64,000 nucleotides of DNA from Steinernema hermaphroditum (GCA_030435675.1 CM059621.1:16802001-16866000), one strand, 5' to 3'; counted from the stretch's first letter, positions 10,830 to 23,592 are shown. Program-made: numbers and translations. Notes: generated by a model from the letters alone, not told the origin.

Positions 10830-13800
10830 TGTGCTACAGCCGGCCAACACTTCTTTTAACTGTTATTTCTTGGATTTATGATATCGCAATCTTTGAACCT
10901 TAAGTAGCAATCCACTGCATCCTGGATTAGAAGACCCTCATAAATCCCTCATAAACACAGGATTTCTGGAAGAGATAGAGACCAGGAAACAGAGCCCAAA
11001 AAGCCTTCTTATCGTTCTTCCGGGTACAGCTGAAAATCCTTGAAACGACTTACCTTCATAGAAGTCTGCTAGTGCCCTTAAACCACTTTGCAGGAGGCGG
11101 TGGTGAACCTGTGATGTCTACAATCTAGATTAGTTTACCTTCTAGGCAATCGCTCACCGATTTTTTACACTTCTCATTTTGTTTTTCTTTCATTCCACGC
11201 GAAATTCCATCGTAAACTTCCCCTTCCTAACCATGCCCACCTGTTTCCCACTTCGCTCCCGCTCGATCACTCCTAATTGCCCCCCTAACGAGACCACAGA
11301 CTGCAGACACGGAATTGAGACTTTGTTTATTTCGACAAAGTTTGCGTTTTTCTCCGCGTATAAACAAAAGCGTTTCCCAAATTTGGACAACTGTCTCGGA
11401 GACGGGGAAATGCCGTCGCAGACAAGCGAATTAGGGTCACTTCCCAAAACGGCGTCGTTAGCGTCGAGTTCGAGATGCGTGTGGGCATTGCCAGCTTCGA
11501 TGAAGGTGAGTCGTTTTTGGGATTTTAAGTTATTCTCGACAGAAGAAGCATTAAAAGGTTACGGTAGATCGGCTTATTTCCCTGTCTTTGCTTCTTTAAA
11601 CCACAAATTCTGTGTTTATGAAGGATTTACTCGGGTTTTGGACTCTGGGTATTGTAATTTGACAACTGATCCATATGGAAAATTGGAAATTCAAGAAAGA
11701 AGACCTTCCCGGTCCAAGCTCACCTCTTCCTAGTTCTCCTCCTAGCGCATGCCACAGTCAACACCTTCCCATGTCGTCTAGTGGTGTATATGGCGTATAT
11801 GAGATCGGCCTATTTCCCAATGTTCCCTACCGCTTCACACTGATTTCTTTCACAATATGACTATCACGGCCTGCAGCATTTATCTGACTGACAGTTAAAA
11901 AAGCAACCACTACCCCTTAGATAGACGCTTATGTGTCTGCCAAACAAAGACGACATACAACCGCGTTCATTTTGTGGTAAAAATCAGTGTAAAGCGGCAG
12001 AGATCAATTAGAAACCCACTGATCTCACATAGTTCAGCCAGGAAAAATGACTAACATTGTCTGTGAAGTCTAAAGTGGATTGTTTTGGACACCGTGTGTA
12101 CTGTGGACAACAACAAAATTCCGTGAAAAATGTCCACATATTCGAAAACAAACGCTAAGCACATCTCGGAGACGTAAAGAGCGCAAACGTGTGTGCAAAC
12201 AAACATGTGTGGTGCACGTCTACATAGCTGATACGCGGTGCATCGAGCAATGTCTCTGTGGTCGAGTGCGTTGTCTCTACAACAGTGCACTGGACATGCG
12301 GGTTCGAGTCCGGCCTCGGCCGCACGGGTTGCCAAGCGGCGGTCTTCTTCAAGTGAGGACCGCGTCAAGATGTGAACGACCCAATAGAAAGTGCACTTCG
12401 GAGGCGGTGTCTCGCTTATCGAGTTCATCGACTAAATAAGATGTGAACATTTTTGCCAGTGTTTCCAGTGGTTCTTTGTTGACCTTTCTACGCAAAAGCA
12501 AACTGATATCGCAGTATAAAAAGAGGCAAATTTGAACCCTTTCACAACCCGTAGACATGATACAAAATAGGTGAAATAAAGACGTCTCAAGGTATGCCCT
12601 GAGCCATGTGAGAATCGAAAATAGTCATAAAAGACGGATTTGAACGGCTTAACATTGAATGTGAAACATTACTCACTTTTCCGTTTCAAATATGGCTATT
12701 ATTTTTTTACATTGAGCTTTTTCCTTCGTCTGTAAAAGCCATATTTAAATTTCGTCCAGTATACGGTACCAGAATGGGTTAGAACCTTATATTTCCGTGA
12801 ATCTATATTGTAGAGTTAGTCCTTTTCAACTTTCTCTAGGATTACGGATGTTAGAAGCTTAGTGGATTACTTCCCTGGATACTTAGCTTTCCGCGCCGAG
12901 GCTCAACTGCTGGTTACTCTGGCAACATGACTACAAATCCCACGGTACCGGGAGGCGGCGCCAGCCAAACCCGGCCTTCAACGCCGACATAGTCCGACCG
13001 CTGTGTCACTTCTCGTATCTGGAAGTGAGAGGTGCCATTAGACTCTGCCATACAGACAGGTCGATAGACCAATCTTCCACCAACTTCTTAGAAGTTGGCA
13101 GCTCTTCTCATAACTCTTGCCTCCTCCACCACATGTCATCTTTCGACAACTCTTTTTCGCTTAATTGCCCCTCGATTAATCAAATCCTCCACGACCCTCC
13201 GGCCGCATCCCTTTGAGTGTTTTCCGATCGATTTCTGTGTTTCCGCGTGCCGAACACGAAGTGTCATCTTTCAGAGGCGGCTGTCTCTTGTTTTGTGCCG
13301 GGGTTCAACCTGTGAGGGAATCCGTGTGATGCGCGCCAGAAAATCAGTCCAATAACGTATGGTCTTTTTAGATCTCAAAACAGCTCGAGTGCTTCGAGTT
13401 GAGCCGATCTCTACCAACTGTTGTGAATCGAAGGAATCGTCGTGGTGGGCGTCGACAATGCGAGAGTACAACAATCGCGACGCGAAGGTGAATGACATGG
13501 AGTTGGACCCATGTATGGCCGCCGAGGTGCGTCTCAAGAAGAAGCGCATGGGAACGAGGTCAGCTTGGTTTTTTGTTATTACCGGGATGAGTACACAATC
13601 AATGGAAGGGTTATGGTCCTGTGTAGGGATGATCTGTAAGATTGGCATTTCCAAATGCAGCCCAATCGCTCTCTACCGTATCATTAGATGATCTCTCCTA
13701 TAACCCTCCGAAATACAGATCGGTAGACTAAGACTCTTTCAAAGCAACATTTGGAGACTTTCATGTGTACCGTAGAACAAAACATTCCAATACGACAGGA

Positions 13801-14130
13801 AGCTAGTCTGGGCTAAACGTGTCCAAGAATCGGAGACAGATAAGCCGATAGGACGTCCATGAGTTCTAATCCCGGCAGGTTTTCGAGACTAGACGAGTGC
13901 GACTTATGCGTGTCTGAGCGCTAGGAGATTAAGCAGACGGCATCCTTGAGACTTATAGCTGCAAGAGAAAGGTTAGAGGTGAGAGCAGTTGCGACTGAGG
14001 GTGCACAACATAGACAGAAGGGCAACCATAATGTCTTTAAGGATTATCAATGATAAAGGAGCCGTTATATGAACTCGAGTTGCATGATGGGCGTTCCTTC
14101 TACCGCCTAATTGAAACAACGAGAAAAGAA
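10830..14130. other. Intergenic region without a supported gene
   Basis: Several moderately long frames occur (11179-11733 +, 13271-13654 -, 13359-13691 +) and a few fragments look exon-like. One is 11411-11506 (+), which ends in GTGAGT; another is 13371-13558 (+), which follows a TTTTAG acceptor. I could not build a chain with consistent phase or recognise a domain. A tRNA-derived SINE-like element lies at 12252-12325. Confidence 0.4.
12252..12325 (+). repeat. tRNA-derived SINE-like element, copy 1
   Basis: It has an A-box-like TGGTCGAGTGC and a B-box GGTTCGAGTCC at tRNA-like spacing, but no full cloverleaf. It aligns over ~60 bp with the element at 54304-54376 and shares the GACATxCxGGTTCGA core with 56283-56345(-). 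This points to a dispersed pol III-type family. Confidence 0.6.
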
Positions 14131-14137
14131 AAAATTT

Positions 14138-14210
14138 CGACCTCGGCAGGATTCGAACCTGCAATCTTCGGTTCCGTAGACCGACGCGTTATCCATTGCG
14201 CCACGAGGCC
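14138..14210 (-). tRNA. tRNA-Arg(ACG), copy 1
   Basis: 73-nt cloverleaf: 7-bp acceptor stem GGCCTCG/CGAGGTC (with a G-U pair), anticodon stem TCGGT/ACCGA with loop CTACGGA giving anticodon ACG, and T stem GCAGG/CCTGC around TTCGAAT. It reads the CGN arginine codons. The same 73 nt recur at 17879, 21784 and 23941. Confidence 0.97.
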
Positions 14211-14672
14211 ACATGTCTGTCTTGCCACAGATCCACCTTTTCCCCCGTCTTCCCGTCTGCTTTTTTGATGAAAATCGTGGTTCATTAAATCCAAGTCTCA
14301 TAATTTATGAAAGATCAGCATAGGATTGCTTTCGCCAGCTAATCGGAGATCCGAGTGAACACATGGATTACTTGTTTACAAGGCTTCCCATCGAAACCTT
14401 GTAAATCGAAGCCCTTCTTAGGTTATGCATGGATTCTAAAGCCTAATACATACAGGTTTCAAAAATCAAGGAGTGTCATCCACATGTAAACACTTCTGTT
14501 TTCATTTCTTTCTTATTTGGAAAAAAGAAGTTCCGTATAGCTTTCTAGGGATTCTCACTCTCCTGCGTCATTGTCACGGATCGCCGTGAGACCAAAAGGA
14601 AAACAAAGAACAAAGCTGAGAATGTTCCACGATAGGCGTAAATAACAAAAAGAACATAGGAGGGACAGAACT

Positions 14673-16712
14673 ATGGACATGAATCCACACAAGGGAAACT
14701 CAACACTCGAAAGTCAATACTTGCACAGCCCTCATCCACACAAAAGTACAGTAGGAAATGACACGCGTTTACCACACCTCATTACATATATTCCCCTTTT
14801 CAGAAGCCGCAAGATCCTGGTCCTTCTCCTCGCCGCGTTCGTCCTCCTCTGTCTCTCAGCCCTCTTCCTGATCCTCCTCTCCAACCGCACTCAATCTTCT
14901 TCCAAATCGGTCGCCCGTCCATCCCACACCCTCGCCGACAACCAACTCCTGGACCTCCGCCCGGCTTCGGCCGTCCTCGAGCCTTCGCCCGAGACACAGT
15001 ACTTCCGCCGGGCTAACGACCACGCCAAAGTGGTGACCACCACTGAGGAACCTGAAGAAGAGACGGAACTTGAAGAGGAGGATCCTACAGTAAGCGCCAC
15101 GGAGGCCCCAATCGACGAAGATGAGGAGTTCGATGACGACGAAGAAGAGGAAGAGGAGGAGGAGGAGGAGGTGGTGACGACCACCCAGAAGCCTCCTGGA
15201 ATCGACTGGTCGAGGCTTCTGCCGGAGCTGGATGACGACAACGCGGTCAACTTGGCCGATCCTGAAGACGTCATGCAGGAGATGCCCTATGTGGATAGCG
15301 AAGTCATCCGATCGGTAGGATCTTTGTGACGTTCCCAGGAGATAGGAGACGGTTTTAGAGCTGCTTTGACTACTTCAAGGACGACTACCTGGAATCGGGA
15401 GTTTACAAGATGCAGAACCCTAATGGAGAATCGTTCTTTGCCGCTTGCGATATGGACACTGGAAGCAAGGGATGGACTATAATGTCGAGGTTTGTGTAGT
15501 TATTGTTAGTGCGGCCTTAAGATGGAGCGCCAAAAAGGGCAGTATGAAGCATGGACCGGCGATAAGTTGTTATGAACATGGACGGGGGGGCATAAGGTTA
15601 GACATGCACCAGAGAAGTAATGGAGAATAAACGGGGAAGAGTATAGGCATGAATAGGGAATAGGATGAAACATGGACGGACTAGACTAGCTAGAGGTATG
15701 CATCGAGGCATACGTGACCGAAGCTTTGCAGCATGGACTGTGGTGGGATGAACCATGAGCAGGGCATATGATGGGGGATGAATGGACATAGGATAAAGTT
15801 TGGACCTGACACAGACTATAAAAAAAGCGTCGCCTTTCCCAGACGATAATTAAACCGATCATGGATGGGGCAGTCATAGGGGAGAATGCATGATGTATGT
15901 ACAGGAGGTAATTGAATCCTCTCGCTCGCGAATGAGACGCGTCTGCAATGAAACTGTCTAAGCAGAGCTGTCTAAAGCACAGCTTCACTTTCATATTGCC
16001 ACAGGATCCACCGGTTGTGGAGTCATTACCACATAGCCGCAGGTACTCCAAAACCCTTCCATTTCCTTCCTTTTCAGGCGAATCGACAACCTCTCCTTCT
16101 GGAACCGTACGTTCGACGAGTACGCCGACGGCTTCGGCAATCCGGGCCAGAGCTACTGGCTCGGCCTGGACCGCGTTCACGAGCTCATCTCGCAGTTCCC
16201 GGGCGGAAAGGCGCTCCTCCGCATCGAACTCCGCAACGATCTGTGCAACCGGCACAGAGCCTGCTCCGGCGAGGGGGAAGACGGCTACTGGTGGGGCGAG
16301 TGGAAGTTCGCCATCGACGACCGATCGAAGCTCTTCAAACTGAGCGTCTCCGCCGTCCTGAATGGAAACCTCTCGACGACGGCGTTCGACTACTTCCACT
16401 CGATGAACAACAATCAACCCTTCACGACCGTCGATCGGGACAACGACCGACGCGTGTCCAAGAACTGCGCCGTCTTCCGCAACTTTGGGTAAGTTAGAGG
16501 AGGCTCCGAGGCCCTACAGTTACTATCCCCCCACTTGCAGAGGCTGGTGGCATCGCGACTGCGGCTTCATGGCGCTGAACGGAAAGTACGGCATCACCGA
16601 AGGCCACTCGAAGGGCCTCTACTGGCTGTTCCAGCGCAAGACAAACAGCCCCACCACCGTCACCTACAACATCAACCCGGGCGTCGTGGTGATGATGCTC
16701 CGACCACTCTGA
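14673..16712 (+). CDS. Type II membrane fibrinogen-domain protein
   Basis: Four exons, phase-consistent: 14673-15314, 15359-15489, 16078-16488, 16541-16712 (451 aa). A hydrophobic segment at residues ~48-70 after a basic stretch suggests a type II anchor. Residues ~110-185 are an acidic Thr/Glu/Asp-rich stalk with a run of Glu. The fibrinogen-like domain starts at SCFDYFKDDY and includes GWTIMSRRIDN, the calcium-loop-like FTTVDRDNDRR followed by NCA, and GWWHRDCGFMALNGKY near the end. Such domains bind glycans or acetylated ligands in invertebrate lectins. Introns 1 and 3 are 44 and 52 bp; intron 2 is 588 bp. The N-terminal ~45 residues are the least certain: a good acceptor-like TTTTCAG lies at 14797-14803. 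It converges with a related gene that ends 193 bp away. Confidence 0.85.
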
Positions 16713-16905
16713 ATGGTCACTCGACGAAGCTTTACCACACACAGAGATACAACTATTCTTATTCTTCTATTTCTCGTTCAGCTACGGGCACTTCGCGAAT
16801 CTGTATGTACCTATCCGGCCTAGCCCCACACATCATATGTATTTTAACAATAAAACACGATTTATTTGGACTTAACATAGAGCTGTTATGATGTGAAGGA
16901 GGAGT

Positions 16906-18861
16906 TACGCATCCAGCGGACGGATCATCATCTTCGTGAACTTCGGATTGATGTTGTACGTGTGGGCCAGGCGCTTCTCGTTGGGACGACCCTTGTACAG
17001 CCAGCAGAGGTCTCTGGTGGAGCCGGCGCGGCTGCCATAGCGTCCATTCAGGGCGTAGAATGTGCAGTCCTTGTGCCACCAGCCTCTGGAAAAGGAAGTG
17101 ATTAAAAAAGTATTTTAAAACTTCTAAAAGATTGCGTCTCTGTTTTTGAACACGATGGCACAATCTGTTAGCCAAACAACCTAGTAATTTCCGAAAGGGG
17201 GTGTTTAGACCTCAACCACTGCCTCCACCTACCCATAGTTCTTGAAGAGAGCACAGTTGTTCGCCCGGCTATCGTTATCGGCGTCGACGGTCGTGAACGG
17301 CATCTCGTTGTTGATGTAGAAGTAGTCTGTCTCGCCGGTCAGATTCCCGACGGTTATGTTGGAGATGTGGAGAGTGTAGTTCGTTTCGGGACCATCGATG
17401 GAGAACTCCCACTCACCCCACCAGAAGCCGTCCTCGCCGTAGCCTGAGCAAGCTCTGTGCCGAGCGCACAGGTCGTGGCGGAGCTCGATGCGGAGCAACA
17501 TCTTCTGCTCGCGGGTGGCTTGGATGATCCCGTAGATCTTGTCTAATCCCAGCCAGTAGGAGGTGCGCGCATCGCCGAATCCGTATTCGTACTCGGAAAA
17601 GGTGCGGTTCCAAAATAATGTGTTGTCGACTCGTCTAAGGAGGTGTAATAGGAGGGTGTGGTGATAGTGATCTTACTGTTGAATGACGGTCCACGTCTTT
17701 TTGTCGGTTTTAGTATCGCAGACGACAAAGAAGTGGGAGTGACCGTCGTGGAGCTGAAGGACGCTTGTGGTGTCGAGAGGAACGCGATGGTTGTGACAAG
17801 CCTGAAGATGATATGTAATGAGTAGAAAAAACATAAAAATAGAGTTATATGGCAATACTTTTGAGATTAAAAAATTTTCGACCTCGGCAGGATTCGAACC
17901 TGCAATCTTCGGTTCCGTAGACCGACGCGTTATCCATTGCGCCACGAGGCCTCCTGTCTACGTTTCCACTGTTATTCATCTAGTGTATAAGGTGGAATTT
18001 AAATTGGGATTGTGCTTTTGAGCATATTTTGAGCTCTGCAGCCATTTTTTTTACTTTTGGACTCGCCTCAACATTACGTAGAACCTTGAGGAAAGAGAAA
18101 TCCGGCGTCTTTTCGACCTTAGCGAGCACAGGAGGTAGCGGAGAAGTGGATTCAACGATCTGCTCAGTCACCGTGTCTTCTTGAACGCTGTCTTCCTGCA
18201 CGGGCGAGATGATATGATCGATGGGCGTCGAGAACGACTCCACGGTTTCGTGGATTTGGATGCTGCTAGACGGCTGGCGATCTGCGGGGTGGATCTCCAC
18301 GACCTCGACCTTTAGAGGAATGAGTACAGTAGGTCGCGTCTCCACGACTCTTGGAGGGGTTGTAGTAGAAGTGGTGGTGGTTGTGGGCGTGGGCGTGGTG
18401 GTAGGCGTCTGAGTGGTGGTGGTAGTGGTGGTGGTGGATACTGTGGTGGTCGTTGAGGACGTAGTTGTCGTAGGTGCCTGAGTTGTCGTAGGAGCCTGAA
18501 TGGTCGTAGGAGCCTCGGTGGTGGTAGTACTGGCCTCTGTCGACGAAGGCTTCAAATTCTCAGGCTTATCAAGACTGTAGACGACGTCCACCTGGTGGTC
18601 GTCGTATTCGATCACCCGGCTCTTCCACGGTTCTTCCTCTTTCTTCTCCTCGGGAATGTACTTGTAAGGGTCGTCCACTCCCTTGGACAAGGGTCGATCC
18701 CACTGATCCTGAAAATTGAGTTGATCAGTTGTGTTCTGGGTGGTATGGTTCGTCACCTCTGGGACATAGGTCAAATGGTCATCGTACTCTATGGAGGCAC
18801 CAATCCTACACGTGGCCAAGAGGAATAGGAGCGCTGAGAGCGATAGAGGTGCTCGAGCCAT
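16906..18861 (-). CDS. Secreted fibrinogen-domain protein with Thr-rich stalk
   Basis: Exon 1 is 18861-18055 (269 codons): a signal peptide (MARAPLSLSALLFLLATCR), then a charged region, a Thr/Pro-rich mucin-like stretch at residues ~120-180, and a linker. Exon 2 (17801-17677) starts the fibrinogen domain (ACHNHRVPLD.., FVVCDTKTDKKTWTVIQ). The following exons give RVDNTLFWNRTFSEYEYGFG, ELRHDLCARHRACSG, FTTVDADNDSRANNCA and GWWHKDCTFYALNGRYG, ending IRPLDA and TAA. Phases match at each junction. Unlike the convergent partner it has a signal peptide and no membrane anchor, so it is probably secreted. A tRNA-Arg gene lies in its first intron on the same strand. Function is inferred from the domain only. 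Confidence 0.85.
17879..17951 (-). tRNA. tRNA-Arg(ACG), copy 2, inside an intron
   Basis: Identical to the copy at 14138-14210. It lies within the first intron (about 18054-17802) of the secreted fibrinogen-domain gene, same strand, so it is nested in that transcription unit. Confidence 0.97.
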
Positions 18862-20138
18862 GGTACCGCAAGTTGGCGACTCGGAGGATCTGAAAAGCGA
18901 AGTTAGTTGCAATAAAGAATTCGGTCCAAAAAAGGGCTCTAGATTGGATCACCCTCTCACGTCGAAAGTCCTTGAAGCGCGGTGCTTTCATGGCAGCTTT
19001 CCGAGGTAACAAGGTAAGGTCTCCAAATGACACATTGGGTGAAGTGGTGGACTGTGTTGGGGCGTAGAAAGACGTTTCAACCATCCCCTTTAAAATTTAG
19101 ACCATACCTTTTTTGTGTGTTGAAACGTCCCCCTTCAGATTTAAACTGTCCCCTATGGAGTGAGCTGGAATTTGATTTGCTTCGGCGTCGTAACTTATAA
19201 CTTAGCAAACGCTCGGTCAAACACGTTCATCTCGAATGAAACTTTGTGTGAAGATAGCCCTAAGCTTTCTGAATAATATCACTATTTGTGTTATTTTGGT
19301 GTTTGAAAAAAAACAGTGGGTATGATTGCAGATATCGTCCACAACACTACACAACACCGCAACACACATCGTCCACGCGTTTTCTTTATTTTTTGATTTT
19401 TCTGTAAAGGCACATGACCATTCTATCTTCTCCTGTACTTAGCAGAATGCACTAAAATGGTCAAACCCCACGCACTTCACTAGATATCAAGAAGAAATAA
19501 CGAAAGATAGACAAAGCAGTCCACGAGGAGACGATGATTCACGCGACAAGAATGAGCATTATGTGTCCAAAAGGCTGCCTGCAGACAGAGTGGCAAAGGC
19601 GCCGTCTCTCTGCACTTGGCGACGGCGACAGAGCGGACAAAAACGACGTGAAAAGTGCACATGCAGATCGGAGCAGGCAAATGGAAGGTGTCCAAAAAGG
19701 GGCCCCGCTATAGGAAGAGTTCGAAAAACGCGTACGCGGTCGAATGGGGGAGACAAGAAGTTGCAAAAAGTGGCCACAATTTCAGAAATCGGGGTGGCAT
19801 CGAATTCGCAATAAACGATTTGTTCGCTGATCGGTTCCGTGTAGTCAAAGGCCGGGAGTGGAAAAGAGTTAGTTTGCGATCGATGGGCCCGAATGTTTCG
19901 GGAGATCTCGGAATGCTGCAAAAACGTGCGTGTGTGCTGTAAACTGAATGATCAACGATTGAAACGGCGAGGCTAAACGAATGATGTATTCTGGACGGAA
20001 TGTTTTTTTTTCTGGAGTTTGAAAAAAGCGCGAATTCGCACCCTCTAGGCACTAAAAGCGATGCAGCCCACCAACGGTAAACACACGGATGGAGACACCA
20101 TCGCCTTAGAACAGCGGCAGTGAACCAGTGCATAGAAA

Positions 20139-20207
20139 CTGTCCGTGTGGCTCATTGGAAAAGTGTCTGGTCTCTAAATCGGTCAGGGATGGTTCGATAC
20201 CGACCAG
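20139..20207 (+). repeat. tRNA-like element (A and B boxes)
   Basis: TGGCTCATTGG (A-box-like) and GGTTCGATACC (B box) occur at tRNA-like spacing, but the acceptor and anticodon stems do not form a good cloverleaf. It may be a tRNA pseudogene or SINE head. Confidence 0.4.
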
Positions 20208-20290
20208 GGGTTAATTTTGTCTGGTTTCTGAAAGCGACCGCTCCATCCTTCATACAAAGTGAATGCATAGATCTTTTATCGATTGCATAT

Positions 20291-20588
20291 GTAGGGTGAC
20301 TCAAAAAGGGAAAACTTTGTGTGAAGATAGCTTTCTAAGCTTTCTGATTACGCTCCGGCGTAAGCCTTAGATACGAGAAATAAACTCGTAAAAACTCGTA
20401 AACTCATAAAAACTCGTAAACTAAAAAAAGGACATCTAGGCCGTTTTTTGGAATGGCTTTTCCGGGAGCTTTAAAACGAGAGACCGGTCGGATAACAAAG
20501 AAAACCGGCCGGTCTCACGCCTAGATGCTCACAGAAATGACATTGCACATTTCTCTTTAGATGCCCTTTTTGGGGCCCCCCCTGTATT
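20291..20588. mobile_element. Mariner-like hairpin MITE, copy 1
   Basis: The outer ends are GTAGGGTGACTCAAAAAGGG and, inverted, TACAGGGGGGGCCCCAAAAAGGGC; inner arms share A-rich AGGxCATCTA. The ends resemble the 'TACAGGGTGGxCCAAAAAG' type seen at 27832-28020. There is no coding capacity. Confidence 0.45.
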
Positions 20589-21578
20589 TGTAATGCTTAT
20601 ACTTGAGATTGTCGATTTAGATCGCTCATTATTCTTATTGAGCAGTTAGAGGAGAACGATACAAAAAAACACCATCTTTTTTATATTATATTATTGTATT
20701 TTATTTTCAAAATACTGTGGTCATCATTGGTGCCGATTTTTTGTATGCCATTCTGTGCTCAGCTAGGAATGGAACACGCCATGGCCCTCCACGAAGTTAG
20801 ACTATTATCCTTGTAGCATGATCTAACACCACTTGAGCTGACACCACGCATCAACAATCAATCTAGAAATTCTTCGAATATCGTCCCAAAAAAATCAGCA
20901 AAAATCAGCAAATCAGCAAAAATCAGCAACAAATCATCATTTCGCTTTGGTTCATTTTGCACAGTCTTTGTTTGCACCGCGACAATCAGAAGCATTATCT
21001 AGACAGATAAGTGCACTTTGAGTGCGCGAGTTTTTGTGGCGCTACGTGTTTTGAAATGCGCTTTTCGGCGGTGCGGTCCTTGTTTCAAAAAGTTGGATCA
21101 CAGAAAACGGTGTTTTTGAGGGGTGTGCATAAGTATCGAATAGCCACTCAAGCGATCAATAGATTCTACGGGTAACCCTAAAGAGCATCCTCAAATCAAA
21201 GTGCATTTCTGAAGAAGAGGTACACAACACGAACCAACATCACTCAATCAAAAGCGCATCAGAGAGAGCGCTCCTCATTAGCATTCAGCGCCAAAAGCCG
21301 ACGGCCGAACGTCTGCGCCGTTTGCAAAACGCAAAGGTTCGACAAAGCGCGGACGGACATTAAACTTTGTTTTTGTTCCGTCCGATGAAAGTGCTTGGCA
21401 CGGCGACAAAGATGCAATGTTAGGTCTTCGGAATGAAGACCAATCTGGGATTTCGAAAATGGCATCTTCACCATCTGGATGAGGAGGGACACCGTCCTAA
21501 GATCAAGTTCCCAAGCAGTGAATAAATGTATGTATATAAGGCAGTAAGTCAACAACAACAACAAATTAAAACTAATTC

Positions 21579-22531
21579 TCATCGCACCACATTGCTGCAA
21601 GAGGAATATTTCTCCGCCGTTTCCCACCTATCCAGCATGTCTTCGTCGGCTTTCTCTTCGAACGGCTTAGCCGCTTCGGGTTTTTTGAATATTTCGGGCG
21701 CCATACGTTTGATTACTGTGTGGGGACTGAAGTATCCGGGCATCTAAAACGAAAAAAGAACATAGAGTGGAAAGAAAAATTCTCGACCTCGGCAGGATTC
21801 GAACCTGCAATCTTCGGTTCCGTAGACCGACGCGTTATCCATTGCGCCACGAGGCCATCTGAGAGTGAGGAACGGGGAACAGGTGTTATTGGATAGCCAA
21901 CCAAACGACTTTTGTGAATTTCTGATCCATACTTATCAAAAACCACTGTACAGTAAATGTCATATGTTCGGCTAGTCGATTTAGGAGCATTTAGGGTATT
22001 ATTTTTTTAGCCTTACCCTCGTCTTCCTCGGATTCAACTTCACCATCTGCTCCCTCGAGTATCGATATGGTTCGCCTTCCCTCACCGGATGAGCGTCCTG
22101 CTCAGACGCGACCAGCCTCAAGTGGACGTTGGTCTTCCAGAGAAAACTGCACTCATTCGCCCTGCAGCAGTCGAACTTCTTCTCCAACACGGGGAATCGC
22201 TTAACTTGAAATGGGATCTTCTTCTGTTCAGGACGCGACCGCGACGACAGAATAGTCCTGAACGCCCGAACTATCACCTCTTTTCCCTTGATCGTCTGAT
22301 TGGCGTGCTGCTGGACCACCGTTCGGCGAACTTCTTTCGATTTGAACTCGACGAAGCCGATGCATCTGAAAGCGATGTTGGGGGAGCATTCGAGGGATCG
22401 AGGCCTACGTGATGACGCCGTCCTTCGTTCTCGGCACAACATTGCAAGACTCGATGGCTCCGTAGTCGATGAAGCAGTTGTACAGGTCGGTGGGGAACGT
22501 GTTCGAAGGCAGGTCGTAGATGAGGATTTTT
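21579..22531 (-). CDS. RRM-domain protein (5' end not resolved)
   Basis: The RRM starts with KILIYDLPSNTFPTDL (RNP2-like) and continues ..GAIESCNVV, then after a 46-bp intron CIGFVEFKSKEVRRTVV (RNP1-like). A basic/aromatic region follows (KKIPFQVKRFPVLEKKFDCC.. REQMVKLNPRKTR). The last exon (21743-21579) starts MPGYFSPHTVIKRMAPEIF and ends at TGA. The domain indicates single-strand RNA binding; I cannot assign a family member. The 22531 boundary is a good acceptor whose exon begins in phase 2, and I did not find the upstream exon or start codon. A continuous in-frame ATG at 22728 is possible but unlikely. The last intron (22016-21744) carries a tRNA-Arg gene on the same strand. Confidence 0.7.
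21784..21856 (-). tRNA. tRNA-Arg(ACG), copy 3, inside an intron
   Basis: 73 nt identical to the other three copies. It lies in the last intron of the RRM gene (22016-21744), same strand. Confidence 0.97.
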
Positions 22532-23170
22532 CTGGAACCAGCATCAAGGGTAATGTTGAAAATAATGATATGGACAAAAAGAGTCCCGTATTTTGAACGT
22601 TTAAAGCAATAGACACCTAAATTCGCTACCAATACCCTGTTGGGGAGCCACAGTATCAGGCCCAATTCATGAGAGTGTTCTCTATTACAGGCATGTAATA
22701 CAACACGATGCGTGTGGTATTCGATCACTGGTTACGAGGGATTTACTGGAGTGTTAAGTTATATATTAGCCACAAAGTGGACTGATCTTATCATGTGCCA
22801 ATGGATAAGACCTTATGTGAAATATATGTGTTCTATGTAAGGAAACAATCGTTGCAAAAGTTATCCGTTTTTACTCCAGGTCCTTATATTGTTTAGGGCG
22901 TTCTTATGAATCTAATCTTCATCGAAGTGGTCACTCCAACACGTTTATTCTTGTTAACCCGTCCCATCTCAGCTGTGCTAGGATCGCAGACATCTCAGAT
23001 CGAGACTCATATTTACTCTATTACACGAATAAATGAAATACAGAAAGCTCTACCTAACAACGCCTCTGTGATTGGCTGCAATCATGCATTTAAATACCGA
23101 ATAAAAAACGCTCAATTATGTTTGTTATAATCCTCTTGTTTCCCAGATTTAGCTTCAAATTTCCATGATT

Positions 23171-23592
23171 TTAGAGTCCAGAATAGGCACCTTGTCTGAA
23201 TTGGATTGAAGTCATTGTTTTCACATCAATTTTTGGATATTTTGTGCGGCCGTCTACGACTTTTTCGAATCCAAAACCATCAGCGCTTACCTCGACGCCT
23301 GCTCCTGTGCCGTTCTCGGATCGACAGTGTCGTATTTCGGCGATCTCGTGCAAAGCAACGCTTCGACGTCGAAGTCCACCTCCTTCGCCTTTGTTGCCGC
23401 CGTGCCTGCGTCCATCGGCCAGCCGGGCACGTCAATAGACGTGTTATCGAAACGGGCGACAGCTGCCTTCCTGTACAGGCACGTTGATGGAAGCGCTGCG
23501 TGCAAAGAAGTGACCCAATCGATCGGCGGTTGGGAGACAACACATCCCAAAGACTCGCCATTGGAAGTGACGCTATCGATTTTTTTTCCCAA
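23171..23592 (-). CDS. Small protein of unknown function
   Basis: Two exons: 23592-23291, then a 95-bp intron with GTAAGC donor and TTCAG acceptor, then 23195-23171, giving 108 aa ending RQGAYSGL and TAA. The phase matches (AG|A). The protein has an aromatic/Pro segment (PPIDWVTSLHAALPSTCLYR) and a charged tail (KYDTVDPRTAQEQASR). There is no signal peptide or membrane segment, and I recognise no family. It lies just upstream of tRNA-Lys in the opposite arm of the tRNA pair. The support is splice consistency and codon pattern only. Confidence 0.5.

Larger units (their letters stand above)
18870..21570. other. Intergenic repeat-rich region
   Basis: No gene is supported. It contains a partial copy of the GTTTCAACC..GTCCCC MITE family (about 19070-19165), a tRNA-like element (20139-20207), a mariner-like hairpin element (20291-20588), and short tandem repeats of ACTCGTAAA (20385-20420) and AATCAGCAA (20893-20932). 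Minus-strand frames at 19480-20133 have no splice partners or recognisable domain. Confidence 0.45.

Noticed and set aside
11179..11733. 184-codon plus-strand frame and an exon-like segment ending in GTGAGT at ~11506
   Set aside because: Amino-acid pattern is not protein-like over most of its length, and no chain of exons could be built.
13271..13691. Opposing frames of 110 and 127 codons
   Set aside because: Mutually antisense, no domain; one acceptor-like TTTTAG at 13365-13370 is not enough.
19480..20133. Cluster of minus-strand frames up to 141 codons
   Set aside because: Low-quality composition, overlapping frames on both strands, no splice partners.
21259..21627. 122-codon minus-strand frame
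   Set aside because: Its start overlaps the last RRM-gene exon in a different frame, and the rest has no domain.
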